Positions 8,257-16,939 of a stretch of DNA of 64,000 nucleotides are shown here, piece after piece. The notes below the pieces were generated by a model. That model was given only the letters and a program-made list of their open reading frames with translations. It ran no database searches and was not told the origin of the DNA. The stretch comes from JAUMWX01 sp023394215 (GTDB taxonomy: Bacteria; Bacillota; Clostridia; Tissierellales; Peptoniphilaceae), in NCBI GenBank assembly GCA_050313995.1, contig JBNPMM010000003.1. The stretch is one strand, 5' to 3'. Position numbers and translations under genes: made by a program. Positions within the stretch are counted from its first letter, which is position 1; each line of letters begins with the position of its first letter.

Positions 8257-8499
8257 CTAAGACACTATCTTAATCTGAACTGTCGATGTAAGAACATCAG
8301 AATAAGTGTAGGACACCGTCCTCATCTCATCAAAATCGTTGTTAATCTTTACAGTAAACAAACTCGGGAATGCATTTTCTATATATCCTTCTCTGGTTAC
8401 AATCCTCTTTCTACCCCTATCCGCTTTTAGCAATACCTTCTTTCCGATATTTTCCTGAACTTCACTTCTAATAGCAGCTAAAGCTTCCGATCTTTTCAT
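8257..8499 (-). CDS. veg: Veg protein
   Basis: 80 residues from the ATG at 8499 (an alternative GTG lies three bases upstream). It matches the small conserved Veg family of Firmicutes (DUF1021): segments IGKKVLLKADRGRKR and REGYIENAFPSLFTVKI, then TVSYTYSDVLT. In B. subtilis Veg is abundant and has been linked to biofilm matrix control; the molecular role is not settled. Monocistronic, with two tandem promoters and its own terminator, implying high expression. Confidence 0.9.
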   Translation of the reverse strand: MKRSEALAAIRSEVQENIGKKVLLKADRGRKRIVTREGYIENAFPSLFTVKINNDFDEMRTVSYTYSDVLTSTVQIKIVS

Positions 8500-8532
8500 C
8501 ACATCACCCTTTACATATTATTTGATAAGAGT

Positions 8533-8561
8533 ATACTAACACATACGGGGTTGAAAGTCAA
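8533..8561 (-). promoter_or_regulatory. veg promoter, proximal
   Basis: Minus strand TTGACT (8556-8561), 17 bases, TAGTAT (8533-8538); TATACT overlaps it as an alternative -10. Confidence 0.65.
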
Positions 8562-8571
8562 GAAAATTATT

Positions 8572-8600
8572 ATTATAACCGACCACCTAAAATTAGTCAA
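8572..8600 (-). promoter_or_regulatory. veg promoter, distal
   Basis: Minus strand TTGACT (8595-8600), 17 bases, TATAAT (8572-8577). It lies 39 bp upstream of the proximal promoter and 28 bases behind the stop codon of the M18 peptidase gene. Confidence 0.7.
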
Positions 8601-8628
8601 GGTTTTTTATAGAATTTTTTTCGATTTT

Positions 8629-10002
8629 TTACTCCAAAAATGCCTTATAAGCCCTGTAGGTTTCATACGCATCCGCCTTGGATACTATCTCTATAGGAGC
8701 ATGCATAGAAAGCATACCGGTTCCGACATCCAAAACTTCCATTCCGTACTCTGCAAGTATATAGGCTATAGTTCCGCCGCCTCCCTGATCAACCCTGCCA
8801 AGTTCTCCGGTTTGCCAGATTACGCCCTTTTCATTGAACAGTTGCCTTATTTCCTGAACGAAACTTGCATTTGCATCATTTGTCCCGCCTTTACCACGAG
8901 CACCCGTGTATTTGGCTATACCTACACCGCAGCCCATATGGCAGGCATTTGCGGATTCCATAACTTCTTCAAAGGACGGATCAAGAGCCGCATTAACATC
9001 AGCGGAAAGAACCTTAGAATTTGCCATCGCCCTCCTAAAAGACAAATCGCTTTTTCCAAGCAACACATTTAATTCATATACAAAATTTTCAAAAAACTTT
9101 GAAGTCATACCGGTATTTCCGACAGAGCCTATTTCTTCCTTATCAACAAGAAGAGAAACTGCTGTATTTTGAGGATTTTCCACCTCAAATATAGCCCTTA
9201 CATTTGCATAAGAACAGACCCTGTCGTCATGACCGTGTCCTATGATTAATGACCTGTCAAATCCAACTTCCCTTGCCTTTCCCGCAGGTACGGCCTCTAT
9301 TTCGGCAACGGTAAAATCTTCTTCATCTATGTCATACTTTTCCTTTAATATTTTAAGGATATTAGCCTTAACTTTGCCCTCTTTGTCATCAGAATCCGCC
9401 GAATTCGAACCGACAATTATATTTAACTGCTCTCCCTTTATTAAATCTTCTCCGGTAAGTTTCATCTGGTCCTGAGCAAGATGCGGAAGCAAATCCGTAA
9501 CATAAAATACAGGATCATTATCGTCTTCTCCTATAGATATTTCTATTTTCTTTCCCTCTCTATTATAGATAACGCCATGAAGAGACAGAGCTATAGTTGC
9601 CCATTGATACTTCTTTACCCCTCCATAATAATGAGTTTTCAAAAACGCCATAGACTCTTTTTCAAAAAGAGGAACCTGTTTTAAATCAAGTCTTGGTGAA
9701 TCTATGTGAGAACCTACTATATGCATCCCCTCTTCAAGATTTTTACCAAGCACGGCTAAAACTATGCCCTTTTCCTTATTTATACAATAAACCTTGTCTC
9801 CTGCCCCTATAGAACCCTTGTTAAGATAATAGGTCAAATCTTTAAAACCTTCGGCTATAGCCATAGCCTCCACTTCTTTAACCGCTAATCTCTCAGTTTT
9901 GGCTTTTGACAGGAAATCTATATAATCCTTTGAATAGGATTCAAGCTCCGACAATTCTTTTGCGCTCAAATTTTCCCATACATTTTTTCTTTCATATTTC
10001 AT
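8629..10002 (-). CDS. M18 family aminopeptidase
   Basis: 457 residues, normal for zinc aminopeptidase I of the M18 (aspartyl aminopeptidase/LAP4) family. The metal and catalytic motifs are present in order: GSHIDSPRLD near residue 97, DKEEIGSVGNTGM near 287, HDDRVCSYA near 256 and HMGCGVGIAKYTGARGKGG near 356. The enzyme trims N-terminal residues from cytoplasmic peptides, usually acting as a large oligomer; a peptide-fermenting life style would fit. GGAGG precedes the ATG. Its own promoter lies at 10028. Confidence 0.92.
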   Translation of the reverse strand: MKYERKNVWENLSAKELSELESYSKDYIDFLSKAKTERLAVKEVEAMAIAEGFKDLTYYLNKGSIGAGDKVYCINKEKGIVLAVLGKNLEEGMHIVGSHIDSPRLDLKQVPLFEKESMAFLKTHYYGGVKKYQWATIALSLHGVIYNREGKKIEISIGEDDNDPVFYVTDLLPHLAQDQMKLTGEDLIKGEQLNIIVGSNSADSDDKEGKVKANILKILKEKYDIDEEDFTVAEIEAVPAGKAREVGFDRSLIIGHGHDDRVCSYANVRAIFEVENPQNTAVSLLVDKEEIGSVGNTGMTSKFFENFVYELNVLLGKSDLSFRRAMANSKVLSADVNAALDPSFEEVMESANACHMGCGVGIAKYTGARGKGGTNDANASFVQEIRQLFNEKGVIWQTGELGRVDQGGGGTIAYILAEYGMEVLDVGTGMLSMHAPIEIVSKADAYETYRAYKAFLE

Positions 10003-10027
10003 AACTACCTCCTAAACAGATAATAAT

Positions 10028-10056
10028 ATACTACAACAAAGGTTAGTTTAACTCAA
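10028..10056 (-). promoter_or_regulatory. Promoter of the M18 aminopeptidase gene
   Basis: Minus strand TTGAGT (10051-10056), 17 bases, TAGTAT (10028-10033). Confidence 0.6.
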
Positions 10057-10073
10057 CTTTTTAATTTTCAAGC

Positions 10074-10102
10074 TTTAATCTTTAATTTTTTTGGGGTATA
10101 AT
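10074..10102 (+). promoter_or_regulatory. Promoter of the DUF1858 gene
   Basis: A clear TATAAT (10097-10102) 30 bases before the start codon; the -35 (TTTAAT, 10074-10079, spacer 17) is weak. Confidence 0.5.
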
Positions 10103-10131
10103 ATTAAAACTAAGTAATGAGGAGGTCGATT

Positions 10132-10332
10132 ATGGAAAAAGAACAACTTCTTATAACACCCGATATGCTTATAGGCGACATTATCAGATTGAAGCCCAGA
10201 AGCCTTGGTGTTTTAATGAATTTCGGTCTTGGATGTGTTGGTTGCCCTGCAAGTCAAATGGAGTCATTGGAACAGGCGGCAGCCGTACACGGTTTAGACT
10301 TGGACTATTTAGTTGAAGCTTTAAATAGATAA
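10132..10332 (+). CDS. DUF1858 protein with CxxC motif
   Basis: 66 residues. The true start is the ATG at 10132, because GAGGAGG lies directly upstream and would be inside the coding frame if the first ATG (10117) were used. It matches the small helical DUF1858 family (TIGR03980, hybrid-cluster-protein-associated disulfide domain): ITPDMLIGDII, then the FGLGCVGCPAS motif with two Cys, then helical EQAAAVHGLD. A redox or thiol role is assumed for the family but not shown. Single gene with promoter and terminator. Confidence 0.88.
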   Translation: MEKEQLLITPDMLIGDIIRLKPRSLGVLMNFGLGCVGCPASQMESLEQAAAVHGLDLDYLVEALNR

Positions 10333-10341
10333 CAACGTAAA

Positions 10342-10380
10342 AAGAAGCCGGAGAAAAAATTAAATCTCCGACTTCTTTTT
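10342..10380. terminator. Bidirectional terminator
   Basis: AAGAAG-C-CGGAG (10342-10353) pairs with CTCCG-A-CTTCTT (10366-10377) with one mismatch. T-runs flank both sides, so it can end both the DUF1858 gene (plus) and the ATP-grasp gene (minus). Confidence 0.8.
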
Positions 10381-10399
10381 ATGTAAATAACTTACTATA

Positions 10400-11419
10400 T
10401 TATTTTCTCAATTTAAATCCTAAGGCTTCTTCCAATTCCTTGAGTCTGCCTCTATCGCCTTCCAATTGTCCCTTTACTTGAAACAAGTCAAAACTCGGTG
10501 CACGATTTCCCTCGATTAAAACCGGACCATTGTCGGTGATTGCAACATCCCAACCGATAAAGTGCCCCTTACACCTTTTTGCAGCCTCAATACATAAATC
10601 TATACATTCTCTAAAATACGGAAACTTAAATCCCTTAAATTTAAATCCTGTAACAATATTTTTATCATAATAGTTAATAACCGGAATATTTGCAAAATAA
10701 TCGTAGTTTACCACTCCCTCATCATCCAATATGCAGGAAGCTCCACCTAAAGAACAGTTGTCCACATCCGCATATCCTATTGCTATTCTTGATGCCACAA
10801 AAGGGGTTTTTATATTTCCATCCATATCTTTAACAGTTATAACTCTCACGCTGTTTACCGCATTAACCGACAACTTGGAAACTTCCGAATTTTGAACAAT
10901 TCTTTCTTCAATAACTACAAAATTTTCTTTTACGAGTCTTTCATAGAAATCTCTATGAGACTCCCTTATATCCTTCAAAAAAATGCGTTTAACTTCGTGA
11001 CCGCCGTAACCTGTAGGGGTTTTTATAAAAAATTCATCGTGCTTTTCAATGAAATTTTCAAAATCCTCAAAAGTATCATATCTTAAATCAAGAGTATCTA
11101 TACCTTTCAGATCACTGAAGTTACGATTAAAAAGCCCCTTATCATCGAAATAATCATTATCGGCATCGCTTATCTTAAACTTATCCGTAATCATTTGATA
11201 ATGAACCTTACCGCATACAAAAGTGTCCCTATATTCTTTACTTTTATTAAATTGAAACCCGAAAATGAAATACTCACCCCAGTTATAACCCTCTTTATAG
11301 CAATGATATAAATCTATAAACAAATCTAAATACGATCTTTTTGATTGCTCATGTCCCTGCTTTATCAGGGGCAACACCTCTTTCCAGTTCATACTTAACA
11401 TCTTTTTTATTATATTCAT
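10400..11419 (-). CDS. ATP-grasp protein, sugar-transfer-associated type
   Basis: 339 residues. It resembles the ATPgrasp_ST family often found with envelope polysaccharide genes. Seen: a Lys-rich nucleotide-binding region around FFIKTPTGYGGHEVKR (about 127-142), VVIEERIVQNSEVS, SVNSVRVIT-like segment near 183, and the acidic metal site VLIEGNRAPSFDLFQ near 310. These proteins are presumed to ligate an amino acid or similar group to a carrier; the reaction is unknown. Good GGAGGA site. Lies 74 bases downstream of the flippase gene in the same direction and is probably co-transcribed. Confidence 0.8.
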   Translation of the reverse strand: MNIIKKMLSMNWKEVLPLIKQGHEQSKRSYLDLFIDLYHCYKEGYNWGEYFIFGFQFNKSKEYRDTFVCGKVHYQMITDKFKISDADNDYFDDKGLFNRNFSDLKGIDTLDLRYDTFEDFENFIEKHDEFFIKTPTGYGGHEVKRIFLKDIRESHRDFYERLVKENFVVIEERIVQNSEVSKLSVNAVNSVRVITVKDMDGNIKTPFVASRIAIGYADVDNCSLGGASCILDDEGVVNYDYFANIPVINYYDKNIVTGFKFKGFKFPYFRECIDLCIEAAKRCKGHFIGWDVAITDNGPVLIEGNRAPSFDLFQVKGQLEGDRGRLKELEEALGFKLRK

Positions 11420-11493
11420 AGCTCCTCCATAAATCTTCTACCGAAAATATATAAGTTTTCTCAACCTAAATCCTTACCATAAACCTATTTAAG

Positions 11494-13134
11494 CTATTTT
11501 TTAAGTCTTAAAAATCTGATAATTTTTTGAAAGAATGCCATATTCTCAATCGCTCCCAACAAGCCTAATTTATATGATAAGAAGAAATAAGCAAGTCCCG
11601 AAAACGAACCGTAAACAGCCAACTGAAATACTTGATAAATTCTACCATTTCCTTCTACTACCCAGATTTGCCTAAAAACGAAAATCAAGATAAGCATCGC
11701 ACATAAGGGAAGAGCAATTCCCTTAACAAGCCCACGCATTTTACTGAATTTAAATCTAACATATCTTTTTAAATCGTAAGCTAAAATAACAATTATCAAT
11801 ATCTGACTTATTATACTTGATGCCAAGGCTCCCAAATAAGGAGGAATACCCAAGTAATTAAACAAGTAAATCAAAGGTAAATCAAAGGCCGCATTAAGAA
11901 ATATACCTACAACATTGGCAATACAAACTATTTTGCCCATACCCATACTTTGCATAATCATACTGATAACCGTAGCAATGCTGCCTACAGCATTCAGCAT
12001 AAGCGACATAGCTAATATCTTATCTCCATAAGGACTGGCTCCATAAAAAATATTATACAAAGGCTCCGAGAAAACAATCATACCGGCCGTAATAGGGACA
12101 GTGATAATCATCAATATGGAAAGGGCTTGATAAATCTTATATCTAACCCCCTTATAGTCTCTGTTTACATAGCTATCAGAAATATAAGGAGCTATACTGC
12201 CTGTCATCCCCATAGATAAAGCTATTACCACCATACAAATCTTAGGTGCCCAATTTGAAATAATACTGGATATAAGTTGGGCTTCCTTAGCGCTGTAACC
12301 GAGATTATGAAGTCCGACCAAAATCAGCTTCATATCGACAATATTATATACGCTCATTGATATGGAAACGATTATTACCACCAAGCAATTAGCAAATATC
12401 TTTTTCAAAATATTGCGATCTTTTTCTATCATTTCCTCAGAATTATCTTTTATAAATAAAGAGGAATTATTTCTCTTTCTTCCAAATAAATATATGGTTG
12501 CCGCCACGGCGCCTATCCCCGCACCTCCTAAGGCAAATAAAACGCCGAAATTCGGATTAATTTTATAGTATCCGATTATCAAATATGTGCTTGCCAAGAC
12601 AAATATAATTCTTACGAGCTGCTCAATTACTTGACTGTAAGATGATAGAGATATCAATTTATGGCCTTGTAAATAACCTCTCTCAACGCTCAAAAAAGGA
12701 ACGATAAGCAAACAATAGGATATAACTCTGAATGCTGCCGCTATGTCCTTAACCTTAGCACCTCCGACGCTGTCCTGCACGAAATAAAAAGCTATATTGT
12801 CTGCAAAAATTTGCAAAAATAGAAATGATAAAATACTTAAAATCAGAATCCCGTAAATCCCTAATTTATAAGCTCTTTCTTTAGATTTATACCTGCTTAA
12901 AGCATTGTATTCAGCAATAACAATACTAATAGCTATAGGTATACCCGATGTTGATATTTCCAAAAATAAGGAATATACGTTATAAGCACACGAATAAATA
13001 AAACCTCCCTCTTCTCCGATTATGTTATAAAGAGGTATGTTATACAGGGCTCCCAAAATTTTCGTAATAACAATCGCCAAATATGCAATGGCCGTCCCCT
13101 CAACAAAGGTATTTATTTTTAACTTTTTCTTCAT
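11494..13134 (-). CDS. MOP-superfamily flippase, MurJ (YtgP)/SpoVB-like
   Basis: 546 residues, polytopic, about 14 hydrophobic segments, basic C-terminus (KIIRFLRLKK). The N-terminal segment GTAIAYLAIVITKILGALYN and the Gly/Pro-rich early helices match the polysaccharide biosynthesis/SpoVB family, whose YtgP member is a lipid II flippase in B. subtilis. A lipid II or wall-polymer export role is likely. It could also export a different polysaccharide, since the next gene is an ATP-grasp protein of glycan clusters. GGGGG precedes the ATG. Promoter at 13217. Confidence 0.85.
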   Translation of the reverse strand: MKKKLKINTFVEGTAIAYLAIVITKILGALYNIPLYNIIGEEGGFIYSCAYNVYSLFLEISTSGIPIAISIVIAEYNALSRYKSKERAYKLGIYGILILSILSFLFLQIFADNIAFYFVQDSVGGAKVKDIAAAFRVISYCLLIVPFLSVERGYLQGHKLISLSSYSQVIEQLVRIIFVLASTYLIIGYYKINPNFGVLFALGGAGIGAVAATIYLFGRKRNNSSLFIKDNSEEMIEKDRNILKKIFANCLVVIIVSISMSVYNIVDMKLILVGLHNLGYSAKEAQLISSIISNWAPKICMVVIALSMGMTGSIAPYISDSYVNRDYKGVRYKIYQALSILMIITVPITAGMIVFSEPLYNIFYGASPYGDKILAMSLMLNAVGSIATVISMIMQSMGMGKIVCIANVVGIFLNAAFDLPLIYLFNYLGIPPYLGALASSIISQILIIVILAYDLKRYVRFKFSKMRGLVKGIALPLCAMLILIFVFRQIWVVEGNGRIYQVFQLAVYGSFSGLAYFFLSYKLGLLGAIENMAFFQKIIRFLRLKK

Positions 13135-13216
13135 GCCATGCCCCCAACCAAAGCCTACCTATATAGATTTAAAAGCAACCTCTATAAGCTATACGTATTT
13201 CATAAATTCAATCTTT

Positions 13217-13245
13217 ATAATATCATATTGATAAATTAAAGTCAA
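13217..13245 (-). promoter_or_regulatory. Promoter of the flippase/ATP-grasp operon
   Basis: Minus strand TTGACT (13240-13245), 17 bases, TATTAT (13217-13222). Confidence 0.65.
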
Positions 13246-13360
13246 ATTCTGCATTTGAGAATCCTCAAACTCCCAAATGTTCAACAACCGTTAAATCTAT
13301 GATACCACTTAAATCTTTAATTTATATAACTTATTTGTAAACAAAGACAAATATGTCCTT

Positions 13361-13409
13361 TTATAAAAAATCTGTTGGAGTACCCTTTACTCAGTATCCA
13401 ACAGATTTT
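13361..13409 (-). terminator. Terminator of the surface-protein gene
   Basis: AAAATCTGTTGGA (13367-13379) and TCCAACAGATTTT (13397-13409) form a perfect 13-bp stem; GAGTA and TACTC in the loop can extend it. On the minus strand TTTTTTATAAAAGG follows. Confidence 0.9.
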
Positions 13410-13419
13410 ACTTTATTCT

Positions 13420-15432
13420 TTAGCGAGCCGCTCTCTTTTTCATCATTAATAGAAGTCCCGCTCCTGCAAGTCCTATCAAACTAATAGATAAAATCACATT
13501 CGCTTGATCTCCGGTCTTAGGCGCCATATTCTTTATATTGTTTTGCCCTTGAGCTTTCATAGTTTGGCTCTTAACTTGAGGCTTTTGATTATTATTTTTT
13601 TGCTCTCCGATTTGACCTTGCTTATTTTCCATATTAGGCTTTGCCTTCGGAGCCTGCGGCTTAGGATCTACATTCGGCTTTTCAGGCTTTGCTTTCGGAG
13701 CCTGTGGCTTAGGATCTACATTCGGCTTTTCTTCAGCCTTTATAGCCTCCCATTGAGCTGTAAATGTGTGTTGTCCCTTAACAACATACTTATCTCCCGG
13801 ATTATATTTTGACCCCTTCCAATAAGTAAACTTATATCCTTCTCTTTCAGGTGCTTCCGGAAGAGTGATAGTTTCGCCTTCCTTAGCTTCTATAGTCACA
13901 ATGCCTGTCTTGCCGTTAAGTTTTCCTCCGTTAAGATCATAAGAAATCTTATGTGTCTTAACTGCTGAAGGGTCTTCAAGCTTGGCATATCTCTTCTCAA
14001 TCAACAATCCTCCGGCAATATCTAAAACTTCATCCGCTTCCTTATCATTTACAAAGGCATTTACCGGTAGTACGAACTTACTTCCATTCATAGGGTCCAC
14101 TAGAATCCTTACCGCATATTCTTTACCGGCTTCAAAAGATTTTTCATTGGCCTTAACTTCAACCCACTTATCATTTTCCTTTACAAACCAATTAACTTTT
14201 TTCAACAAAACTCCGTCTTGAGGTTCTTCAACCCTCACTCCGTCAAATTTTATTTCATCGCCAATCTTAGGTTCTGCAAGACCTATAAACTTAATCTTGC
14301 TTATTGATTGATCTTTGCTGCCATCTTTAGGCTTAGCACCTTCTGTAGGTTTTCCGCTTTCCGTTTTTCCGGCATCATCTTTAGGTTTTGCCTCACCACT
14401 CATTTCAGGTTTTTCTGTAGGCTTTACAGTTTCGCCTGTTCCGGGATTCGGCTTGATTTCCTCTGTTTTCTTAGGCTCTTCCTTGGCTCCCGGATTTCCC
14501 ATAGGCTTTTCAACTTCCGGCTTCACTTCTTCTGTCATCTTAGGTTTTTCAACTTCGCCCATAGGACTTTTTTCTTCAGCCTTAGGGCTCTTAGGTGCCG
14601 CTTCAAGTTTAGGAAAATCTTTATCAACTAAAACACCTTCTCCGAAAAGCAAGGTAGCATTAGATTTCTCATTGTTTACAGTTGCAGTCGGATTAGCATC
14701 AAATTTACTGCCTTCTTTAGTATCTACAAGCGCTGTAAACCTGTATTCTTTATCTGCTTCAAAAACATTTTCAGAATTGCTCATTGAACGCCAGTTGTTA
14801 CCGTCTTTTACCAACCAATTACTCTTTTTAAGTTCAACTGTGCCTCCTACAGCCTCAACTTTTATATTATCTTTTTTAGGTGCTTGTCCTGCCTTAGGCG
14901 CTACTACACCGCTAAGCTTAACTTCTTTCACAATTTTAGGAGCCTTAGGTTCTACTTTTTCCCTTGACATATCCTGTTGAGCCTTTTCTGTAGGTTTTAC
15001 TTCAGGCAATTTATCATAACTTTCAGTAATAAATAAACCGTCACCAAAAATCAAAGCATCTTCAGTCTTTTTTCCATTTACAAAAGCTTCCGTAGAATTT
15101 GAAAACTTAGATCCAGTTAAAGGATCTACAAGAATAGTTATCCTATACTCTTCACCTTCTCTAAAAGTAGTTTGATCTTCCCCAACAGAATTCCACTTAC
15201 TGCCTTCTTTCTTAGCCCAAGTTGCATTCTTAAATTTAACTGAGCCACCCTCAGCTTTTACCTCTATCCCTTGAGTTTGTATCTTTTCCCCTACCTTAGG
15301 TTCAACCACTCCTGTAACATAGATCTTGCTTATCGCTTCCGCTTCAGCTGCAGTAGCCTTATTATTACTTGCCAAAAACATATTACTAAGTAATATAGCT
15401 AAAGCTAAGAGTAAACTTAAAGTCTTTTTCAT
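13420..15432 (-). CDS. Cell-wall-anchored protein with three related modules and an InlB-type repeat
   Basis: 670 residues. Signal peptide at 1-28. Three homologous modules of about 95-100 residues (approximately 35-140, 165-275 and 375-490) share the pattern PKxGxxI, xxWxxKxxxxW, FexgkeYR, LVDxxxGSKF, AxVN and a final KL. A Lys/Pro/Glu-rich spacer (about 280-375) separates modules two and three. Next comes a Listeria-Bacteroides (InlB B-type) repeat near 500-560 with YDLNGGKLNG and GYKFTYWKG. Two near-identical 16-residue Pro repeats follow, then the sorting signal MAPKTGD, a hydrophobic stretch and KKRAAR. It is presumably attached by sortase and acts at the cell surface, perhaps in adhesion. 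The modules match no family I can name. Confidence 0.85.
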   Translation of the reverse strand: MKKTLSLLLALAILLSNMFLASNNKATAAEAEAISKIYVTGVVEPKVGEKIQTQGIEVKAEGGSVKFKNATWAKKEGSKWNSVGEDQTTFREGEEYRITILVDPLTGSKFSNSTEAFVNGKKTEDALIFGDGLFITESYDKLPEVKPTEKAQQDMSREKVEPKAPKIVKEVKLSGVVAPKAGQAPKKDNIKVEAVGGTVELKKSNWLVKDGNNWRSMSNSENVFEADKEYRFTALVDTKEGSKFDANPTATVNNEKSNATLLFGEGVLVDKDFPKLEAAPKSPKAEEKSPMGEVEKPKMTEEVKPEVEKPMGNPGAKEEPKKTEEIKPNPGTGETVKPTEKPEMSGEAKPKDDAGKTESGKPTEGAKPKDGSKDQSISKIKFIGLAEPKIGDEIKFDGVRVEEPQDGVLLKKVNWFVKENDKWVEVKANEKSFEAGKEYAVRILVDPMNGSKFVLPVNAFVNDKEADEVLDIAGGLLIEKRYAKLEDPSAVKTHKISYDLNGGKLNGKTGIVTIEAKEGETITLPEAPEREGYKFTYWKGSKYNPGDKYVVKGQHTFTAQWEAIKAEEKPNVDPKPQAPKAKPEKPNVDPKPQAPKAKPNMENKQGQIGEQKNNNQKPQVKSQTMKAQGQNNIKNMAPKTGDQANVILSISLIGLAGAGLLLMMKKRAAR
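13637..13732 (-). repeat. 48-bp tandem duplication in the surface-protein gene
   Basis: Two 48-bp copies in tandem (13637-13684 and 13685-13732), differing at about three positions. They encode two copies of EKPNVDPKPQAPKAKP in the wall-spanning part. The near identity suggests a recent duplication. Confidence 0.8.
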
Positions 15433-15484
15433 TTATATCCTCCCTTTTTTTTCTTAACATTTACGTTTTATAAGTTCGGTTTAT

Positions 15485-15513
15485 AAAATACTATACACTT
15501 TGTATAAAGTCAA
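15485..15513 (-). promoter_or_regulatory. Promoter of the three-module surface protein
   Basis: Minus strand TTGACT (15508-15513), 17 bases, TATTTT (15485-15490). Upstream, 15514-15732 is AT-rich and holds no gene or other signal that I can recognise. Confidence 0.55.
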
Positions 15514-15732
15514 ATGCCCATCCTTTCAAAAGAGAAAAGCTCTATATACAAAATAAGCCACAACGCTTGAAATTACTTGATTAGTTAAGTTTTAAACCCC
15601 TTTATTACAATTTAGTAGCTTTTCTTTTCCTCAAATTTCACACATAAATTATACATAATTCTTACATAAAAATTAACTTTTTTGTTATATAAAAATAGCG
15701 GACTTAAGCTTAGGCTAAACTCTTTTTCAAAC

Positions 15733-15774
15733 AAAAAAAAATATCTGCCAAGGTATATAACCCCAACAGATATT
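15733..15774 (-). terminator. Terminator of the metG-glutaredoxin operon
   Basis: AATATCTG (15740-15747) pairs with CAGATATT (15767-15774) and the stem can be extended inward by wobble pairs. On the minus strand a run of nine T residues follows. Confidence 0.85.
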
Positions 15775-15784
15775 CCAAATACTA

Positions 15785-16015
15785 TTACAATCCTAAAAGC
15801 TGAGCTATTCTTGCCTGATCGAAACCTACTATATCCTCTCCGTCTATAGAGATTACCGGTACTCCCCTATAACCCTTAGCTATAAGTTCATTTCTCGCTT
15901 CTGCGCTTGTAGATATGTTTCTTTCCTCAAATTCCACATTATTTTCCTTCAAATAATCCTTGGCTGCAACGCAGTAAGGACATGTATTTGATGAATATAC
16001 TATTACTTTTTCCAT
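15785..16015 (-). CDS. Glutaredoxin-like thiol-disulfide protein
   Basis: 76 residues, a single thioredoxin fold. Active site TCPYC at residues 11-15, cis-proline motif RGVPV at 50-54, and the glutathione-site-like GFDQARI near 64. Small CPYC proteins of this kind in Firmicutes act as NrdH-type or general redoxins reduced by thioredoxin reductase or low-molecular-weight thiols. GGAGAA precedes the ATG. Last gene behind rsmA (57-base gap), probably read through from the metG promoter. Confidence 0.88.
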   Translation of the reverse strand: MEKVIVYSSNTCPYCVAAKDYLKENNVEFEERNISTSAEARNELIAKGYRGVPVISIDGEDIVGFDQARIAQLLGL

Positions 16016-16072
16016 AAATTTCTCCTCAATAAAATTTTTTCTATGTAAGTATTCTACCCCTAATCAGGGATA

Positions 16073-16939
16073 TTAAACACTCTTGTCTATCTCTGCCGCT
16101 ATATTTAAAAAATCATCCAAACTCAAATCCTCAGCCCTTAAATTTGTTGAAAGTCCCAGCTTATCCAGTATATCCTTAAGCCTGTCCTTATCTATCCCCA
16201 AGTTTTTATTTGCACTAAGGGAATTCAAGATATTCTTTCTCCTCTGCATAAATCCGCTGTGAACCAGATCAAAGAAAAGCTTCTTATTACCGGGCGGAAA
16301 CTCTTCCTTCATAGTAAGCTTTACCACGGCACTGTCAACCTTGGGCTGAGGCATAAAGACTGACTTGGGCGCCCTGACTATAAGCTCAGCTTGACTGTAA
16401 TAATTAATAAACACTGTAAGCGATCCGTATTGTTTGTTTCCGGGTTTAGCCAACATTCTATCCGCAACCTCTTTTTGGACCATGAAAGTCATAGACTTTA
16501 CATTTAAATCTTCCTCCAAAAACCTTGAAATTATTGGGGTAGTTATATAATAAGGGAGATTTGCCGCAACTTTAAACGGATTGTCTCCAAACTGGTCTCT
16601 CACAAGTTTTTTAAGGTCGGCTTTTAATATATCGGCATTCACCAAGACAAAATTATCAAATCTCGCCATAGTCTGTCCCAAAACTATATTTAACCTTTCA
16701 TCTATTTCTACGGATACAACCTTCTTGGCATTTAAACAAAGTTCTTCCGTAAGAGTTCCAAAGCCGGGCCCTACTTCTAAAACATAATCATCTTTTGTAA
16801 TACCCGAATCTCTGACTATTGATCTTACAACATTGCCGTCTATAAGAAAGTTTTGTCCCAAACCCTTGGAAAATTTAAATCCGAAAAACTCGGTTAATTG
16901 TTTTATCACTTTGGGTGAATAAAGTCTGTCCTTATCCAT
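16073..16939 (-). CDS. rsmA: 16S rRNA dimethyladenosine transferase RsmA (KsgA)
   Basis: 288 residues from the ATG at 16939; TTAGGAGG lies four bases upstream and is inside the longer frame starting at 16960. It dimethylates two adenines in helix 45 of 16S rRNA using SAM. Motifs: GQNFLIDGNV, SAM loop VLEVGPGFGTLTEEL, and the catalytic NLPYYITTPI. The start overlaps the end of rnmV by eight bases, so translation is coupled. Order metG-tatD-rnmV-rsmA is the conserved Firmicute arrangement. Confidence 0.95.
   Translation of the reverse strand: MDKDRLYSPKVIKQLTEFFGFKFSKGLGQNFLIDGNVVRSIVRDSGITKDDYVLEVGPGFGTLTEELCLNAKKVVSVEIDERLNIVLGQTMARFDNFVLVNADILKADLKKLVRDQFGDNPFKVAANLPYYITTPIISRFLEEDLNVKSMTFMVQKEVADRMLAKPGNKQYGSLTVFINYYSQAELIVRAPKSVFMPQPKVDSAVVKLTMKEEFPPGNKKLFFDLVHSGFMQRRKNILNSLSANKNLGIDKDRLKDILDKLGLSTNLRAEDLSLDDFLNIAAEIDKSV

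Noticed and set aside
8599..9072. Plus-strand frames opposite the M18 peptidase
   Set aside because: Shadows of the peptidase gene; the M18 motifs on the minus strand are unmistakable.
14315..14980. A 221-codon plus-strand frame, Ser/Pro-rich
   Set aside because: Lies fully opposite the surface-protein gene. Its composition is the mirror of the Lys/Pro/Glu-rich spacer, and there is no ribosome-binding site.
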